Shown: positions 28,858-38,317 of the stretch, piece after piece
Numbering within the stretch: position 1 is the first letter of the stretch
Layout of the letters: every line of letters begins with the position of its first letter
Source of the DNA: Candidatus Bandiella numerosa
GTDB lineage: Bacteria > Pseudomonadota > Alphaproteobacteria > Rickettsiales > Midichloriaceae
Reading direction: 5' to 3'
Length of the DNA stretch: 64,000 bases
Assembly: GCF_029981845.1 (NCBI RefSeq)
Contig: NZ_CP104164.1
Coordinates: 1,178,001-1,242,000 of the forward strand
Notes under the pieces: model-generated
Told to the model about the DNA's origin: nothing
The model's database searches: none
What the model saw: the letters and a program-made list of their open reading frames with translations, nothing else
Position numbers and translations under genes: made by a program

Positions 28858-28932
28858 TGGGATGTAGCCAAGCGGTAAGGCAACGGTTTTTGATACCGTC
28901 ATGCGGAGGTTCGAATCCTCCCATCCCAACCA
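28858..28932 (+). tRNA. tRNA-Gln (anticodon TTG)
   Basis: The acceptor TGGGATG (28858-28864) pairs fully with CATCCCA (28922-28928). The discriminator is A and CCA is encoded (28930-28932). The anticodon arm is ACGGT-TTTTGAT-ACCGT with anticodon TTG, so it reads CAA and CAG. The T arm is GGAGG-TTCGAAT-CCTCC. A clear promoter lies upstream, and the virB2-like gene follows about 100 bases later. Confidence 0.97.
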
Positions 28933-29034
28933 TAAATAATTTCAACATCAACAATATTAATGTTATAAAAATATTGCCAATTATAACCATTGTGCTACTG
29001 TTTAATTTAATATAACTTTAATTTAGTAGGCAAG

Positions 29035-29412
29035 ATGTTGTTAAATTTTAAAAAAATAATGGTCATTTCTTTGATGATCTTTTCTATGAACTTTTTACAT
29101 GTCACTTATTCACATGCGGACCCGGCAGCAACTGGAACAACGCCAAGTGACCCTACAGATGCAGGACAGGGAATTGCTAATGTACTTTGTAACGTAATTG
29201 CAGTTGCTCAGGGAGCAACTGGCAAAACAATAGCTACGCTTGTAATTATATCTATGGCAATTGGTTTGTTCTTAGGAAAAATTACTTGGGGTGTTGCCAT
29301 AGCAGTTGCAGTTGGTATGGGCGTTCTATTTGGAGCAAATACAGTAGTTTCATTCATATCTAGCTCTGATGGAAAAGGAAGTGGTAGTGTTTGTCCTAAT
29401 AACAAACCCTAA
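29035..29412 (+). CDS. VirB2/TrbC-like type IV secretion pilin
   Basis: This 125-residue protein has a long signal peptide (about 1-30: MVISLMIFSMNFLHVTYSHA) and two hydrophobic helices (TIATLVIISMAIGLFLGKITWG and VAIAVAVGMGVLFGANTVVSFI), the layout of VirB2/TrbC pilin subunits. A cysteine precedes the first helix and another lies near the end (SVCPNN), which could form a disulphide. Type IV secretion genes are common in Rickettsiales, usually scattered in several loci, with virB2 often apart from virB8-virD4. No other vir gene is in this window. A Shine-Dalgarno-like AGG precedes the start, and a strong terminator follows, so it is a single-gene unit. Confidence 0.85.
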   Translation: MLLNFKKIMVISLMIFSMNFLHVTYSHADPAATGTTPSDPTDAGQGIANVLCNVIAVAQGATGKTIATLVIISMAIGLFLGKITWGVAIAVAVGMGVLFGANTVVSFISSSDGKGSGSVCPNNKP

Positions 29413-29462
29413 TAACAAATATTTTAGGAATTTTGAATTAGCTTAACGCTTTTTCGGTACCT

Positions 29463-29511
29463 AAGCCAAGGATAGTAGGCAGTTAATCTGCCACTTTTCT
29501 TGGCTTTTTTT
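29463..29511 (+). terminator. Strong Rho-independent terminator after the virB2-like gene
   Basis: AAGCCAAG (29463-29470) pairs with CTTGGCTT (29499-29506). A second helix inside pairs GGCAG (29478-29482) with CTGCC (29488-29492). A run of T follows to 29511. It lies 50 bases after the pilin stop. Confidence 0.85.
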
Positions 29512-29692
29512 GTATTCAAAATCTCTCCAAGTACATTGCACCATATGTTGCTGTTATAAATAAATACAAAGATATAACCAATATCTAATGATGTGACTTG
29601 TATCGACCTGCAATCATAAATCCCGATAACACTCTATACTCTTTCATCTCTGAATATAAAATAAGTCTAATATAATTATAACTACAATGAAA

Positions 29693-29769
29693 TGGTGCAT
29701 TTGGAGGGATTCGAACCCACGACCTATACCTTCGGAAGATAGCGCTCTATCCAGCTGAGCTACAAATGC
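29693..29769 (-). tRNA. tRNA-Arg (anticodon CCG)
   Basis: The acceptor GCATTTG pairs with CAAATGC, discriminator A, with CCA encoded at 29695-29693. The anticodon loop TTCCGAA gives anticodon CCG for CGG codons. The D arm is GCTCAGCTGGATAGAGC. Two mispairs are visible: C27-T43 at the top of the anticodon stem and T50-T64 in the T stem. The first tRNA base (29769) is also the last base of the greA stop codon, so both genes share one transcript and one nucleotide. Confidence 0.93.
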
Positions 29770-30245
29770 TAAATATAATCGACAGATTTTATTTGATAGT
29801 ATTTTACACCTTTGGGAGTTTTAAATTCCAATGATTCATTGACTTTTTTTCCTATTAAAGCTTTAGCGAGTGGAGAAGAAATTGAAATTAAACCTTTTGA
29901 AACATCTGCTTCATATTCACTAACAATTTTATAAAATACTTCATCGCCTTTCTCTTCATCAAATAATTTTATTGATGCACCATATTTTATCTCTGAACCT
30001 TGAATTTTTGTTATATCAATAACCTCTGCCCTAGAAATTTTATCTTCAAGTTCGGATATTTTTGCTTCAATAAATCCTTGTTTCTCTCTGGCTGCATGAT
30101 ACTCTGCATTTTCGGACAAATCGCCATGTTCTCTTGCTTCTGCAATAGATTTTATAACATTAACTCTTTCTATGTTCTTTAAACCCATAAGCTCAAGTCT
30201 AAGCTTATTCATACCTTCTTTTGATATTGGAAATCTTTCTACCAT
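29769..30245 (-). CDS. greA: Transcription elongation factor GreA
   Basis: GreA rescues backtracked RNA polymerase by stimulating RNA cleavage. The 158 residues match the family. The N-terminal coiled-coil finger carries the acidic tip in EAREHGDLSENAEYHAAREKQ (about 47-67), and the second half is the FKBP-like domain with SISSPLAKALIGKKVNESLEF. It ends with TAG at 29771-29769, and the G of this stop is the first base of tRNA-Arg. This arrangement means that tRNA 5' processing would cut inside the stop codon. The start is ATG at 30245. Confidence 0.97.
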   Translation of the reverse strand: MVERFPISKEGMNKLRLELMGLKNIERVNVIKSIAEAREHGDLSENAEYHAAREKQGFIEAKISELEDKISRAEVIDITKIQGSEIKYGASIKLFDEEKGDEVFYKIVSEYEADVSKGLISISSPLAKALIGKKVNESLEFKTPKGVKYYQIKSVDYI

Positions 30246-30462
30246 TTAATTTACTGCACTAATACTTGATAAAGTTGAATATTTATTATATATATACCAA
30301 TAAGTATTTTTTTTAAATGAAAATTATTACTATTATAGATATATGTAAGGATTAGGTGATTCTAATATCTGGTGTATATTTCTGTATTCGTATTGTTTTG
30401 GTACTTAAAGGTTTGCATTCTAAATTATACAAAGTTGGACTAAGTGGGAGGGTTATAAGCTT

Positions 30463-30876
30463 ATGGTCAATTCTAACGATAAAAATATCCATCATGTAGA
30501 TTTATATGTTGGCGAAAGATTAAAACAAAAAAGGCTTGAAAGAGGAATAAGCCAAGACGATCTTGCTGGATCAGTCAACCTTACCTTTCAACAAGTTCAG
30601 AAATATGAAAAAGGAGTTAATAGGGTAAGCGCAAGCAAACTTTATGATTTCTCTAAATTTTTAAATACTAATATTAGCTATTTTTTCGATGGGATAGATA
30701 ATTATGATACATCAGGTACAAAAGAAATTGATTATGCATCTGATGTTACCCAAAATACATTTGGAGATAATATTAAACCTAAAGAAATTGAGATGTTAGT
30801 CAATGCATATAAAAAAATTCCCAATTCAGACGTTAGGAAAAATATTTTAGCATTATTAAAATCATTATCTTCCTGA
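30463..30876 (+). CDS. XRE-family helix-turn-helix regulator
   Basis: This 137-residue DNA-binding protein carries a Cro/CI-type domain near residues 12-67: VGERLKQKRLERGISQDDLA, then VNLTFQQVQKYEKGVNRVSASKL, with LNTNISYFFDG closing it. The C-terminal 60 residues have no known domain. Alphaproteobacteria often keep such single regulators of this type, but its targets cannot be read from the sequence. It stands 61 bases before prfA on the same strand, with its own 217-base upstream gap. A Shine-Dalgarno (GGGAGGG) lies about 10 bases before the ATG. Confidence 0.9.
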   Translation: MVNSNDKNIHHVDLYVGERLKQKRLERGISQDDLAGSVNLTFQQVQKYEKGVNRVSASKLYDFSKFLNTNISYFFDGIDNYDTSGTKEIDYASDVTQNTFGDNIKPKEIEMLVNAYKKIPNSDVRKNILALLKSLSS

Positions 30877-30937
30877 ATGGTTGATAATTATATTGAACCT
30901 GTTAGATTGTTTACTAAATTTAATAGTCTAAATATAT

Positions 30938-32011
30938 ATGGCGTTTGAAGATAGACTGCATAAAATAATAAGTAGGTACGAAAGTTTAAGTGACAAATTA
31001 TCTGATCCTTCTAAAATTCCTTCTCAGGATTTTGCCAAGATTGCAAAGGAGCATTCTGATTTGTCTGAAATCAGCTTCTCTGCAATTGAGTATTTGCAAA
31101 ATTTAGAATTATTAAAAGAGGCCGAAGATATATTATTAAATAGTGGTGAAAAAGAATTAAAAGATTTGGCACTTGAACAAAAAAGAGAATCTAAAGCAAA
31201 TTTAGAAATTATTAAAGAAAACTTAAAAATAATGCTGTTACCTAAAGATATAGCCGATGAAAAAGGAGCTATTATTGAAATCAGAGCTGGAACTGGTGGT
31301 GACGAAGCTGCTTTATTTGCTGGTACATTATTTAAAATGTACCAAAAATATGCTGAAAACCAAAAGTGGCAATTTGAAGTATTATCTATCTCTGGTATAG
31401 TCTTAGAGGGATGCAAAGAAGCTATGGCATCGATTAGTGGTAAAGGAGTATATAAAAAGCTAAAATATGAATCCGGTGTTCATAGAGTTCAAAGAGTGCC
31501 TACAACTGAATCAAACGGAAGAATTCACACATCGGCAGCTACTGTAGCTGTTTTACCTGAGGCCGAAGATATTGATCTTAAAATTAACGATAAGGACTTA
31601 AGAATCGATACATATAGATCCAGTGGAGCTGGCGGTCAGCACGTTAATACAACAGATAGCGCAATAAGAATAACCCATATCCCTACCGGTTTAGTTGTTG
31701 TTCAATCTGAAAAATCTCAACATCAAAATAAAGCAAAAGCTTTAAAAATTTTAAAATCCAAACTATATGATATCGAAAGGGAAAAAAAGGATAAGGAAAT
31801 GTCAGATTTACGAAGAGTACAGGTTGGAAGTGGTGATAGATCAGAAAGAATTAGAACATATAATTTTCCTCAAAATAGAATAACAGATCATAGAATTAAC
31901 ATGACTATCTATAATTTAGAAGAAGTGTTACAAGAGGCAAAATTAGACCAATTTATCGATGCACTTGCTGCAGATGATCAAGCAAGAAAAATTTCTCAAG
32001 AAGAGAATTAA
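30938..32011 (+). CDS. prfA: Peptide chain release factor 1
   Basis: RF1 ends translation at UAA and UAG. The 357 residues show the GGQ motif at 232-234 in [13 protein letters not shown], which acts in the peptidyl transferase centre, and the stop-codon reading tripeptide PTT at 188-190 in [16 protein letters not shown], in place of the usual PAT. The N-terminal domain and C-terminal [19 protein letters not shown] are normal. rodA follows 3 bases later, so both are co-translated. greA in this window uses a TAG stop, which depends on this factor. Confidence 0.97.
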   Translation: MAFEDRLHKIISRYESLSDKLSDPSKIPSQDFAKIAKEHSDLSEISFSAIEYLQNLELLKEAEDILLNSGEKELKDLALEQKRESKANLEIIKENLKIMLLPKDIADEKGAIIEIRAGTGGDEAALFAGTLFKMYQKYAENQKWQFEVLSISGIVLEGCKEAMASISGKGVYKKLKYESGVHRVQRVPTTESNGRIHTSAATVAVLPEAEDIDLKINDKDLRIDTYRSSGAGGQHVNTTDSAIRITHIPTGLVVVQSEKSQHQNKAKALKILKSKLYDIEREKKDKEMSDLRRVQVGSGDRSERIRTYNFPQNRITDHRINMTIYNLEEVLQEAKLDQFIDALAADDQARKISQEEN

Positions 32012-32014
32012 TTA

Positions 32015-33130
32015 ATGATCAAACAAATATCTCTTGCAAAAAAAGAATTCTTATTAATTAAATTGTTCATAGCATTAATACTAATTTTGCTATCAGTTAA
32101 TCTCTTTGCAATGTTTTCAATTGCAGGCGGAGTAATAGATACTATGGTCAGCAAACAAATTAGCATCACATTAATTTCATTCCTTATTGCTTTTTTATTT
32201 TCTATAACAAATATCAGATTTATTTTTAGTAATTCATATTATATTTATTTATTGGTTTTATTAAGCCTAATTATAACTGATTTTTTAGGGTATCAGGCCA
32301 TGGGAGCTAAGAGGTGGATAAATTTAGGATTCATTAATATCCAGCCTTCAGAATTCATGAAAATCGCAGTTATCTTGGCATTAGCAAAATTTTTTCACAA
32401 TTGCCATATAAATAATATCAAAAAATATAGAAATTTGATATTTCCATTAATGTTAATAATATTACCTACTTTATTGATATTAAGACAACCAAATTTAGGT
32501 ACATCATTAATCATAATTTTAACATCTCTAACTATATTATTTATTGCTGGAGTTAGGATACAATTATTTATTTGCCTAGGGTTATCTGCTGTTCTGAGCT
32601 TACCAATTATTTGGAGGTTCTTACATGATTATCAAAAAACGAGAATACTTACATTTTTAGACCCCACCACCGATACATTAGGCGCAGGATATAACATTAT
32701 TCAATCTATTATAAGTATCGGTTCTGGTGGACTTTTTGGAAAAGGCTTTTTAAAGGGGTCTCAAAATCAGTTAGATTTTTTACCTGAAAATCATACCGAC
32801 TTTATATTTGGTTTAATAGCTGAAGAAGGCGGTTTTGTATTATGCGCCCTACTATTAACAATATATTCTCTAATAATCGCAATATTATATGTAATATCAA
32901 TACAATGCTATTCTCATTTTTATAGAATATTTATTTTAGGATTCGCTTCCCTATTATTCTTTCACATAGTGATTAATATAGGGATGATATCTGGGTTATT
33001 GCCGGTTGTAGGAGTTCCTTTACCATTGTTATCATATGGAGGTTCTAACTACCTTGCAATAATGATAGGCATAGGCTTGACTATAAATATTTATTTGAAT
33101 AAAACTAAAGTTTTACCAAAGGGCAGTTAA
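32015..33130 (+). CDS. rodA: Rod-shape determining protein RodA (SEDS glycosyltransferase)
   Basis: RodA is the SEDS-family peptidoglycan polymerase for cell elongation in the inner membrane. The 371 residues form about ten helices. Signature parts are GAKRWINLGFINIQPSEFMK (about 95-114), LRQPNLGTSLII, GFLKGSQNQLDFLPENHTDFIFGLIAEEGG, and GVPLPLLSYGGSNYLA near the end. The catalytic aspartate is expected in LPENHTDFIF. The match is better to RodA than to FtsW. With MreB (17118) it shows a retained elongation machine. A terminator lies about 60 bases downstream. Confidence 0.94.
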   Translation: MIKQISLAKKEFLLIKLFIALILILLSVNLFAMFSIAGGVIDTMVSKQISITLISFLIAFLFSITNIRFIFSNSYYIYLLVLLSLIITDFLGYQAMGAKRWINLGFINIQPSEFMKIAVILALAKFFHNCHINNIKKYRNLIFPLMLIILPTLLILRQPNLGTSLIIILTSLTILFIAGVRIQLFICLGLSAVLSLPIIWRFLHDYQKTRILTFLDPTTDTLGAGYNIIQSIISIGSGGLFGKGFLKGSQNQLDFLPENHTDFIFGLIAEEGGFVLCALLLTIYSLIIAILYVISIQCYSHFYRIFILGFASLLFFHIVINIGMISGLLPVVGVPLPLLSYGGSNYLAIMIGIGLTINIYLNKTKVLPKGS

Positions 33131-33186
33131 TTGATAATATCAAAAGTTCCAGCATAGCATACTATATTTCCTCAAACCGATTTTAA

Positions 33187-33217
33187 AATGAAGATGGCCA
33201 CAACGGCTTCATTTTTT
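33187..33217 (+). terminator. Rho-independent terminator after rodA
   Basis: AATGAAG (33187-33193) pairs with CTTCATT (33207-33213), and a T-run follows to 33217. It would end the prfA-rodA transcript before convergent secA. Confidence 0.7.
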
Positions 33218-33299
33218 GCCTCACTAAATCTCGAGTGTGCCATACATAACTAACCCCAATAATTAATCCCTACCAAATTTTATAGATATCGATTTTTGA

Positions 33300-35948
33300 T
33301 TATATTAGCATTCCATGGCAATGCTTGTATTTTTTATTCGAGCCGCATGGACAAGGTTCATTTCTAGCAACTTTACCCCATGTGTTTGAGTTATTTGGAT
33401 CAGTTGATTTTTGATTATCTATTAGGGAACTAACCTCTTTTTTACTCTCATGAATATTACCCATCGAATCCAGCTCATCTAGATTTGATAATTCATGTGA
33501 TATTTGGATTTTTGCAGATGTACAAATTATGTTTTCATCAAGCTCTAAAAACATATCCTCGAATAGTTTAAAAGCCTCAAATTTATATTCATTCAATGGA
33601 TCTTTTTGCCCATATGCTCTTAAATTTATTCCTGCCTTTAACCTATCTAAAGAGTGAAGATGCTCTTTCCAAAATTGATCTAGGGTGACAAGAAAAATCC
33701 TTTTCAAAGCTTCATTAAACACTTCATCACCAAACTGCTTTCTTTTATTTTGAAAAATTTCTGCAGTTAAATCATTTAGCTTACTTAATATTTCTGCCTT
33801 TTTTTGGCCTTCCTCAATATAAAAATCAACTCCATAAATTCTATGAATTTCATGTGAAATTTCCTTTTTTTCCCATTCTTCTTCAAACGATTTATCTAGT
33901 ATAAACTTGTTTATCAAATATTTATTCTGTACTTTCACTTTTTCATCAATAATGTCATCAAATTTTTCTTCTCTCATAATGTTAATTCTTTGCTCATAAA
34001 CAACCTTTCTTTGTTCATTCATTACATCATCAAATTTTAATAAATTTTTTCTGATTTCATAATTTCTTGATTCAACTTTTTGCTGAGCTTTTTCTAATGA
34101 CTTATTAATCCATGGATGTTCAATAGCTTCATCGTCTTTAAGCCCAAGTTTCCCTAAAAAATTCCCTATTTTAACTGAGCCAAATATTCTCATCAAATCA
34201 TCCTCTAGTGATAAAAAGAACTTTGTTCTCCCTGCATCTCCTTGTCTACCTGCCCTACCCCTTAACTGATTATCAATTCTTCTAGATTCATGCCTCTCAG
34301 TACCAATTACAAATAAACCTCCAATTTCCAAAACTTTTTTTCTATCTTGCTGTATTTGTTGCTTAATTAATTCAACTTCTGGATCAGGTATAATTTTTCC
34401 CATAGATTTAGCTTTTATTATAACTTCTTCATTTCCACCAAGTTTTATATCAGTACCACGCCCTGCCATATTAGTTGCAATTGTGACTGCACCAGGCCTT
34501 CCTGCCTGTGCAATTACATCAGCTTCCTGCTCATGTAATTTCGCATTAAGCACATTATGCTTAATTCCATTTTTCCTTAAAATCTTAGATATATGCTCAG
34601 ATTTTTCGATACTGATAGTGCCTATTAATATTGGTTGTAATTTATCATGAGCCTTTTTAACCTCTTCAAGTATTGCGTCATTTTTTGCATTTTCAGTTTT
34701 ATATATTACATCATGCTCATCAATCCTGGTTACAGGTATATTTGTTGGTATTTGCACAACTTCCAAATTATATATACTCAATAACTCTTGCGCTTCCGTC
34801 ATTGCAGTTCCTGTCATACCAGCAAGCTTTGGATACATTCTAAAATAATTTTGAAATGTGATAGAAGCTAATGTTTGGTTTTCATCTTGTATAGAGACTT
34901 TTTCTTTTGCCTCAATCGCCTGATGCAATCCTTCTGAATATCTTCTTCCATCCATTATTCTACCAGTAAACTCATCTATTATTAATACTTTCCCATCTTT
35001 TATTATGTAATCAGTATCTAATTTAAATATTTTATGCGCCTTAATCGCTTGATTTAAATGGTGCACAATATCCATGCTTTCTATATCGTAAAGACTGCTA
35101 TCTTTTTTTATAAGCCCTAAATCTTTTATTAACTGTTCAACCCTCTCATTTCCTTTGTCAGTAAAAAGTACTGATTTACTTTTTTCATCCAATTCATAAT
35201 CATCTTCATATAATAAAGATGCAATGTTGTTTATTTTAATATATAGCTCTGGACTGCTAAATGATGGACCAGATATTATCAAAGGTGTCCTAGCTTCATC
35301 AATTAATATACTATCAACCTCATCAATAATTGCAAAATTGAATTCTCTTTGTACTAGTGAATTAATATTATGCTTTAAATTATCTCTTAAGTAATCAAAA
35401 CCGAATTCATTATTAGTGCCATAAACTATATCGCATTCATACACTCTTTTTTTCTCTTCCTCAGGCGTATTATTAACTAAACATCCAACGCTTAGATTAT
35501 GAAATTCGTAGATTTTTCCCATCCATTCTGAATCTCTCTTTGCTAAATAGTCATTGACAGTTACAACATGAACTCCCTTACCAGTTAAAGCATTTAAGTA
35601 TACTGGCAACGATGAAACAAGCGTTTTACCTTCACCAGTTTTCATTTCTGTAATCATTCCTTTATGTAAAACCAAACCACCTAAAATTTGGACATCATAA
35701 TGCCTTTCTCCCAATACCCTTTTAGCAGTTTCTCTAACAACAGCAAAAGCTTCTACAATGATATCATCCAATGCTTGACCATTTTTTAATCTGTCTTTAA
35801 ATTCTTTAGTCTTAGCTTTTAGCTCATCGTTGGAAAGAGCACTAATTTCTTTTTCAAAATTGTTTATTTTATTTAAAACTGGGTTCAGTGATTTTAATAT
35901 TTTTTCGCTTCTGGTACCAAAAACTTTTCTAGCTATATACTTTAACAT
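33300..35948 (-). CDS. secA: Protein translocase subunit SecA
   Basis: SecA is the ATPase motor that drives proteins through SecYEG. The 882 residues include Walker A TGEGKT (104-109), the DEVDSILIDEARTPLIISG region near 210-228, GRGTDIKLGG and QLRGRAGRQGDAG in NBD2, and a C-terminal zinc-binding tail (C866, C868, C877, H878) for SecB and lipid contact. Length and domain order are normal. The gene is monocistronic here, convergent with rodA and followed upstream by the groEL terminator region. It would handle the signal peptides seen in lptA, virB2-like and the outer-membrane protein. Confidence 0.98.
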   Translation of the reverse strand: MLKYIARKVFGTRSEKILKSLNPVLNKINNFEKEISALSNDELKAKTKEFKDRLKNGQALDDIIVEAFAVVRETAKRVLGERHYDVQILGGLVLHKGMITEMKTGEGKTLVSSLPVYLNALTGKGVHVVTVNDYLAKRDSEWMGKIYEFHNLSVGCLVNNTPEEEKKRVYECDIVYGTNNEFGFDYLRDNLKHNINSLVQREFNFAIIDEVDSILIDEARTPLIISGPSFSSPELYIKINNIASLLYEDDYELDEKSKSVLFTDKGNERVEQLIKDLGLIKKDSSLYDIESMDIVHHLNQAIKAHKIFKLDTDYIIKDGKVLIIDEFTGRIMDGRRYSEGLHQAIEAKEKVSIQDENQTLASITFQNYFRMYPKLAGMTGTAMTEAQELLSIYNLEVVQIPTNIPVTRIDEHDVIYKTENAKNDAILEEVKKAHDKLQPILIGTISIEKSEHISKILRKNGIKHNVLNAKLHEQEADVIAQAGRPGAVTIATNMAGRGTDIKLGGNEEVIIKAKSMGKIIPDPEVELIKQQIQQDRKKVLEIGGLFVIGTERHESRRIDNQLRGRAGRQGDAGRTKFFLSLEDDLMRIFGSVKIGNFLGKLGLKDDEAIEHPWINKSLEKAQQKVESRNYEIRKNLLKFDDVMNEQRKVVYEQRINIMREEKFDDIIDEKVKVQNKYLINKFILDKSFEEEWEKKEISHEIHRIYGVDFYIEEGQKKAEILSKLNDLTAEIFQNKRKQFGDEVFNEALKRIFLVTLDQFWKEHLHSLDRLKAGINLRAYGQKDPLNEYKFEAFKLFEDMFLELDENIICTSAKIQISHELSNLDELDSMGNIHESKKEVSSLIDNQKSTDPNNSNTWGKVARNEPCPCGSNKKYKHCHGMLI

Positions 35949-36053
35949 TATGATTATATTTCAAAATTTTAAAAAATGGATATTGATTTTATGTGTTCAT
36001 ATTAAATCATGTTTAGGCATTATGCAATGTTGTTTTTACTGACTTTATTGAAC

Positions 36054-36086
36054 AAAAAAAGCTCCAAGATTCTCTCCTGGAGCTTT
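36054..36086 (-). terminator. Rho-independent terminator after groEL
   Basis: On the minus strand AAAGCTCCA (36086-36078) pairs with TGGAGCTTT (36066-36058) and continues in a T-run to 36054. It lies about 25 bases past the groEL stop and closes the groESL operon. Confidence 0.85.
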
Positions 36087-36111
36087 AGTGAAAATAGAAA
36101 GTACGGAATTA

Positions 36112-37767
36112 CTACATTCCCATACCACCCATTCCTCCCATACCACCCATTGGCATTCCACCACCTGACATTGAGTCATCTTTTTTTGGAGCATCACAAA
36201 CAGTTGCTTCAGTTGTAACTAATAGCGATGCAACCGACACAGCGCTTTGAAGTGCATTTCTAACTACTTTTGTAGGATCCACTATACCTTTTTTAAATGC
36301 GTCTACAACTTCGTGATTTTGAGCGTCATAAGTCATAGTATGCTTATTTTGTTCTAATAATTTTTCAACTATTAATGCACTTTCCATTCCAGCATTCTCA
36401 ATTATCTTACGAATTGGAGCTGATAAGGCTTTTCTAACAATATCAATCCCTACAGTTTCATCTGCATTTTTACCTTTCATTCCATTTAATGCTTTTGAGG
36501 CATATAATAATGTACATCCACCACCAGGAACAATACCTTCTGCAATTGCCGCTTTAGTAGCGTGGTAAGCATCTTCAACTCTATCTTTCTTTTCTTTTAC
36601 TTCAACTTCTGTGATTCCACCCACTTTCAATACAGCGACTCCACCTGCTAATTTTGCAAGTCTTTCTTCTAACTTTTCTTTATCGTAATCAGATGTAGCT
36701 TCAGCAATTTGAGATTTTATTTGATCACAACGAGCTTTGATATCAGACTTATTACCTGCGCCATTCACAATTGTGGTATCATCTTTTGATATTAATATTT
36801 TTTTAGCACTACCAAGGTCATCTAAAGTAACATTTTCAAGCTTATGCCCAAGATCTTCACTAATTAGTTGAGCTCCTGTTAAAGCAGCTATATCTTCAAG
36901 CATAGACTTTCTTCTATCTCCAAATCCTGGAGCTTTAACTGCAGCAACTTTTAAGCCACCCCTTAGTTTATTTACTATCAATGTAGCTAAAGCTTCACCC
37001 TCAATATCTTCAGCGATGATTAAAAGTGGTTTAGATGATTGCACAACTTCTTCTAAAAGTTTTATCATTTGTTGTAAATTGCTAATCTTCTTTTCATATA
37101 CTAAGATGTGTGCATCTTCTAATTCACATGTCATTTTTTCTGAATTGGTAACAAAATATGGTGAAATATAACCTCTGTCAAAATTCATTCCTTCTACTAC
37201 CTCTACCTCAAAAATATCACTTTTATTAGCCTCCTCAACAGTTATAACACCATCTTTACCAACTTTTTCAAAAGCTTTAGCAATTTTTTCTCCAATGTCT
37301 GCATCACCATTTGCAGATATAGTAGCAACTTGAGATATTTCCTCAGATGAAGAAATATTTTTAGAAGCCTTTTTAATTTCGTTAAGAATTTTTTCACTTG
37401 CAGCTTCAATACCTCTTTTTAAATCCATTGGATTCATCCCAGCAGTAACAGCTTTAACTCCTTCTCTCGCAATAGCTTCTGCCAAAACAATAGTAGTAGT
37501 TGTACCATCACCAGCTCTATCATTAGTTTTATTTGCTGCTTCTTTCAGAATTTGTGCACCTAGATTTTCAACTTTATCTTCCAGTTCAATTTCTTTTGCA
37601 ACTGATACTCCATCCTTTGTAATTTTTGGCGCACCAAAAGATTTTTCGATTACTACATTTCTTCCTCTTGGCCCCAATGTTACACCTACAGTATCAGCAA
37701 CTATTTTTATACCTTTTAGTAGCTTGTCTCTAGCTTGTGTTCCTTTATCAATCATTTTTGCTGTCAT
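36112..37767 (-). CDS. groEL: Chaperonin GroEL
   Basis: GroEL is the 60-kDa chaperonin that folds proteins in its ring cavity with GroES. The 551 residues begin with the conserved [25 protein letters not shown] (about 19-43), have the ATP site [14 protein letters not shown], and end with a Gly-Gly-Met tail ([11 protein letters not shown]). A strong Shine-Dalgarno (AGGAG) lies 7 bases before the ATG. It follows groES by 17 bases. Strong expression is expected, as in most intracellular bacteria. Confidence 0.99.
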   Translation of the reverse strand: MTAKMIDKGTQARDKLLKGIKIVADTVGVTLGPRGRNVVIEKSFGAPKITKDGVSVAKEIELEDKVENLGAQILKEAANKTNDRAGDGTTTTIVLAEAIAREGVKAVTAGMNPMDLKRGIEAASEKILNEIKKASKNISSSEEISQVATISANGDADIGEKIAKAFEKVGKDGVITVEEANKSDIFEVEVVEGMNFDRGYISPYFVTNSEKMTCELEDAHILVYEKKISNLQQMIKLLEEVVQSSKPLLIIAEDIEGEALATLIVNKLRGGLKVAAVKAPGFGDRRKSMLEDIAALTGAQLISEDLGHKLENVTLDDLGSAKKILISKDDTTIVNGAGNKSDIKARCDQIKSQIAEATSDYDKEKLEERLAKLAGGVAVLKVGGITEVEVKEKKDRVEDAYHATKAAIAEGIVPGGGCTLLYASKALNGMKGKNADETVGIDIVRKALSAPIRKIIENAGMESALIVEKLLEQNKHTMTYDAQNHEVVDAFKKGIVDPTKVVRNALQSAVSVASLLVTTEATVCDAPKKDDSMSGGGMPMGGMGGMGGMGM

Positions 37768-37784
37768 TTTAAACTCCTATAAAT

Positions 37785-38075
37785 TTATGATTTAATTATT
37801 CCTAAAATATCTGATTCCTTCATGATAAGGTATTCCTTGCCATCAAGTTTCACTTCTGTACCACCCCATTTAGCAAATAAAATCTTATTTCCTACCTTAA
37901 CATCCAAAGGAGATATATGACCTTTATCATCTTTTACACCAGATCCAACTGCTATCACTTTACCTTCCATTGGTTTTTCTTTCGCAGTGTCAGGTATAAT
38001 AATACCGCTCTTGGTTTTGTGTTCTTCTTCTAGTCTCTCAACTAGTACTCTATCATGTAATGGTTGAAAATTCAT
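37785..38075 (-). CDS. groES: Co-chaperonin GroES
   Basis: GroES caps the GroEL ring. The 96 residues match length. The start is [16 protein letters not shown], the mobile loop is [19 protein letters not shown] (about 22-40), and the tail is [18 protein letters not shown] Shine-Dalgarno precedes the ATG, and a good promoter lies about 25 bases further upstream. Confidence 0.98.
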   Translation of the reverse strand: MNFQPLHDRVLVERLEEEHKTKSGIIIPDTAKEKPMEGKVIAVGSGVKDDKGHISPLDVKVGNKILFAKWGGTEVKLDGKEYLIMKESDILGIIKS

Positions 38076-38098
38076 TTTTACCTCAAAAAATAATTAGC

Positions 38099-38127
38099 TT
38101 TAAATATGCACCTTATATATACGTCAA
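38099..38127 (-). promoter_or_regulatory. Promoter of the groESL operon
   Basis: On the minus strand TTGACG (38127-38122) and TTTAAA (38104-38099) are 17 bases apart, a near-consensus sigma-70 pair. The spacing to the groES start (38075) allows a short leader. No clear sigma-32 box or CIRCE inverted repeat is visible nearby. Confidence 0.55.
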
Positions 38128-38317
38128 TTATTTATTTTCAAGACTTTGAAAGTAAAATTCTAAAATCAATTTTTTGTATTGAAGTGAGTTATGGCTATGA
38201 GGGAATAAAAATGTTAATTTTTATTAAAAAATATTATAAAAAATGGAATAAAAAGCATCTAATAATAACTATCTTAAAAGGCAAGAAAAATCATAATAAA
38301 GGCATTTTTAGGATTAA

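Noticed and set aside
36009..36218. 69-codon plus-strand frame at the groEL end
   Set aside because: It lies across the groEL terminator and reads antisense to the Gly-Met tail, which yields repeated Pro/His by chance.
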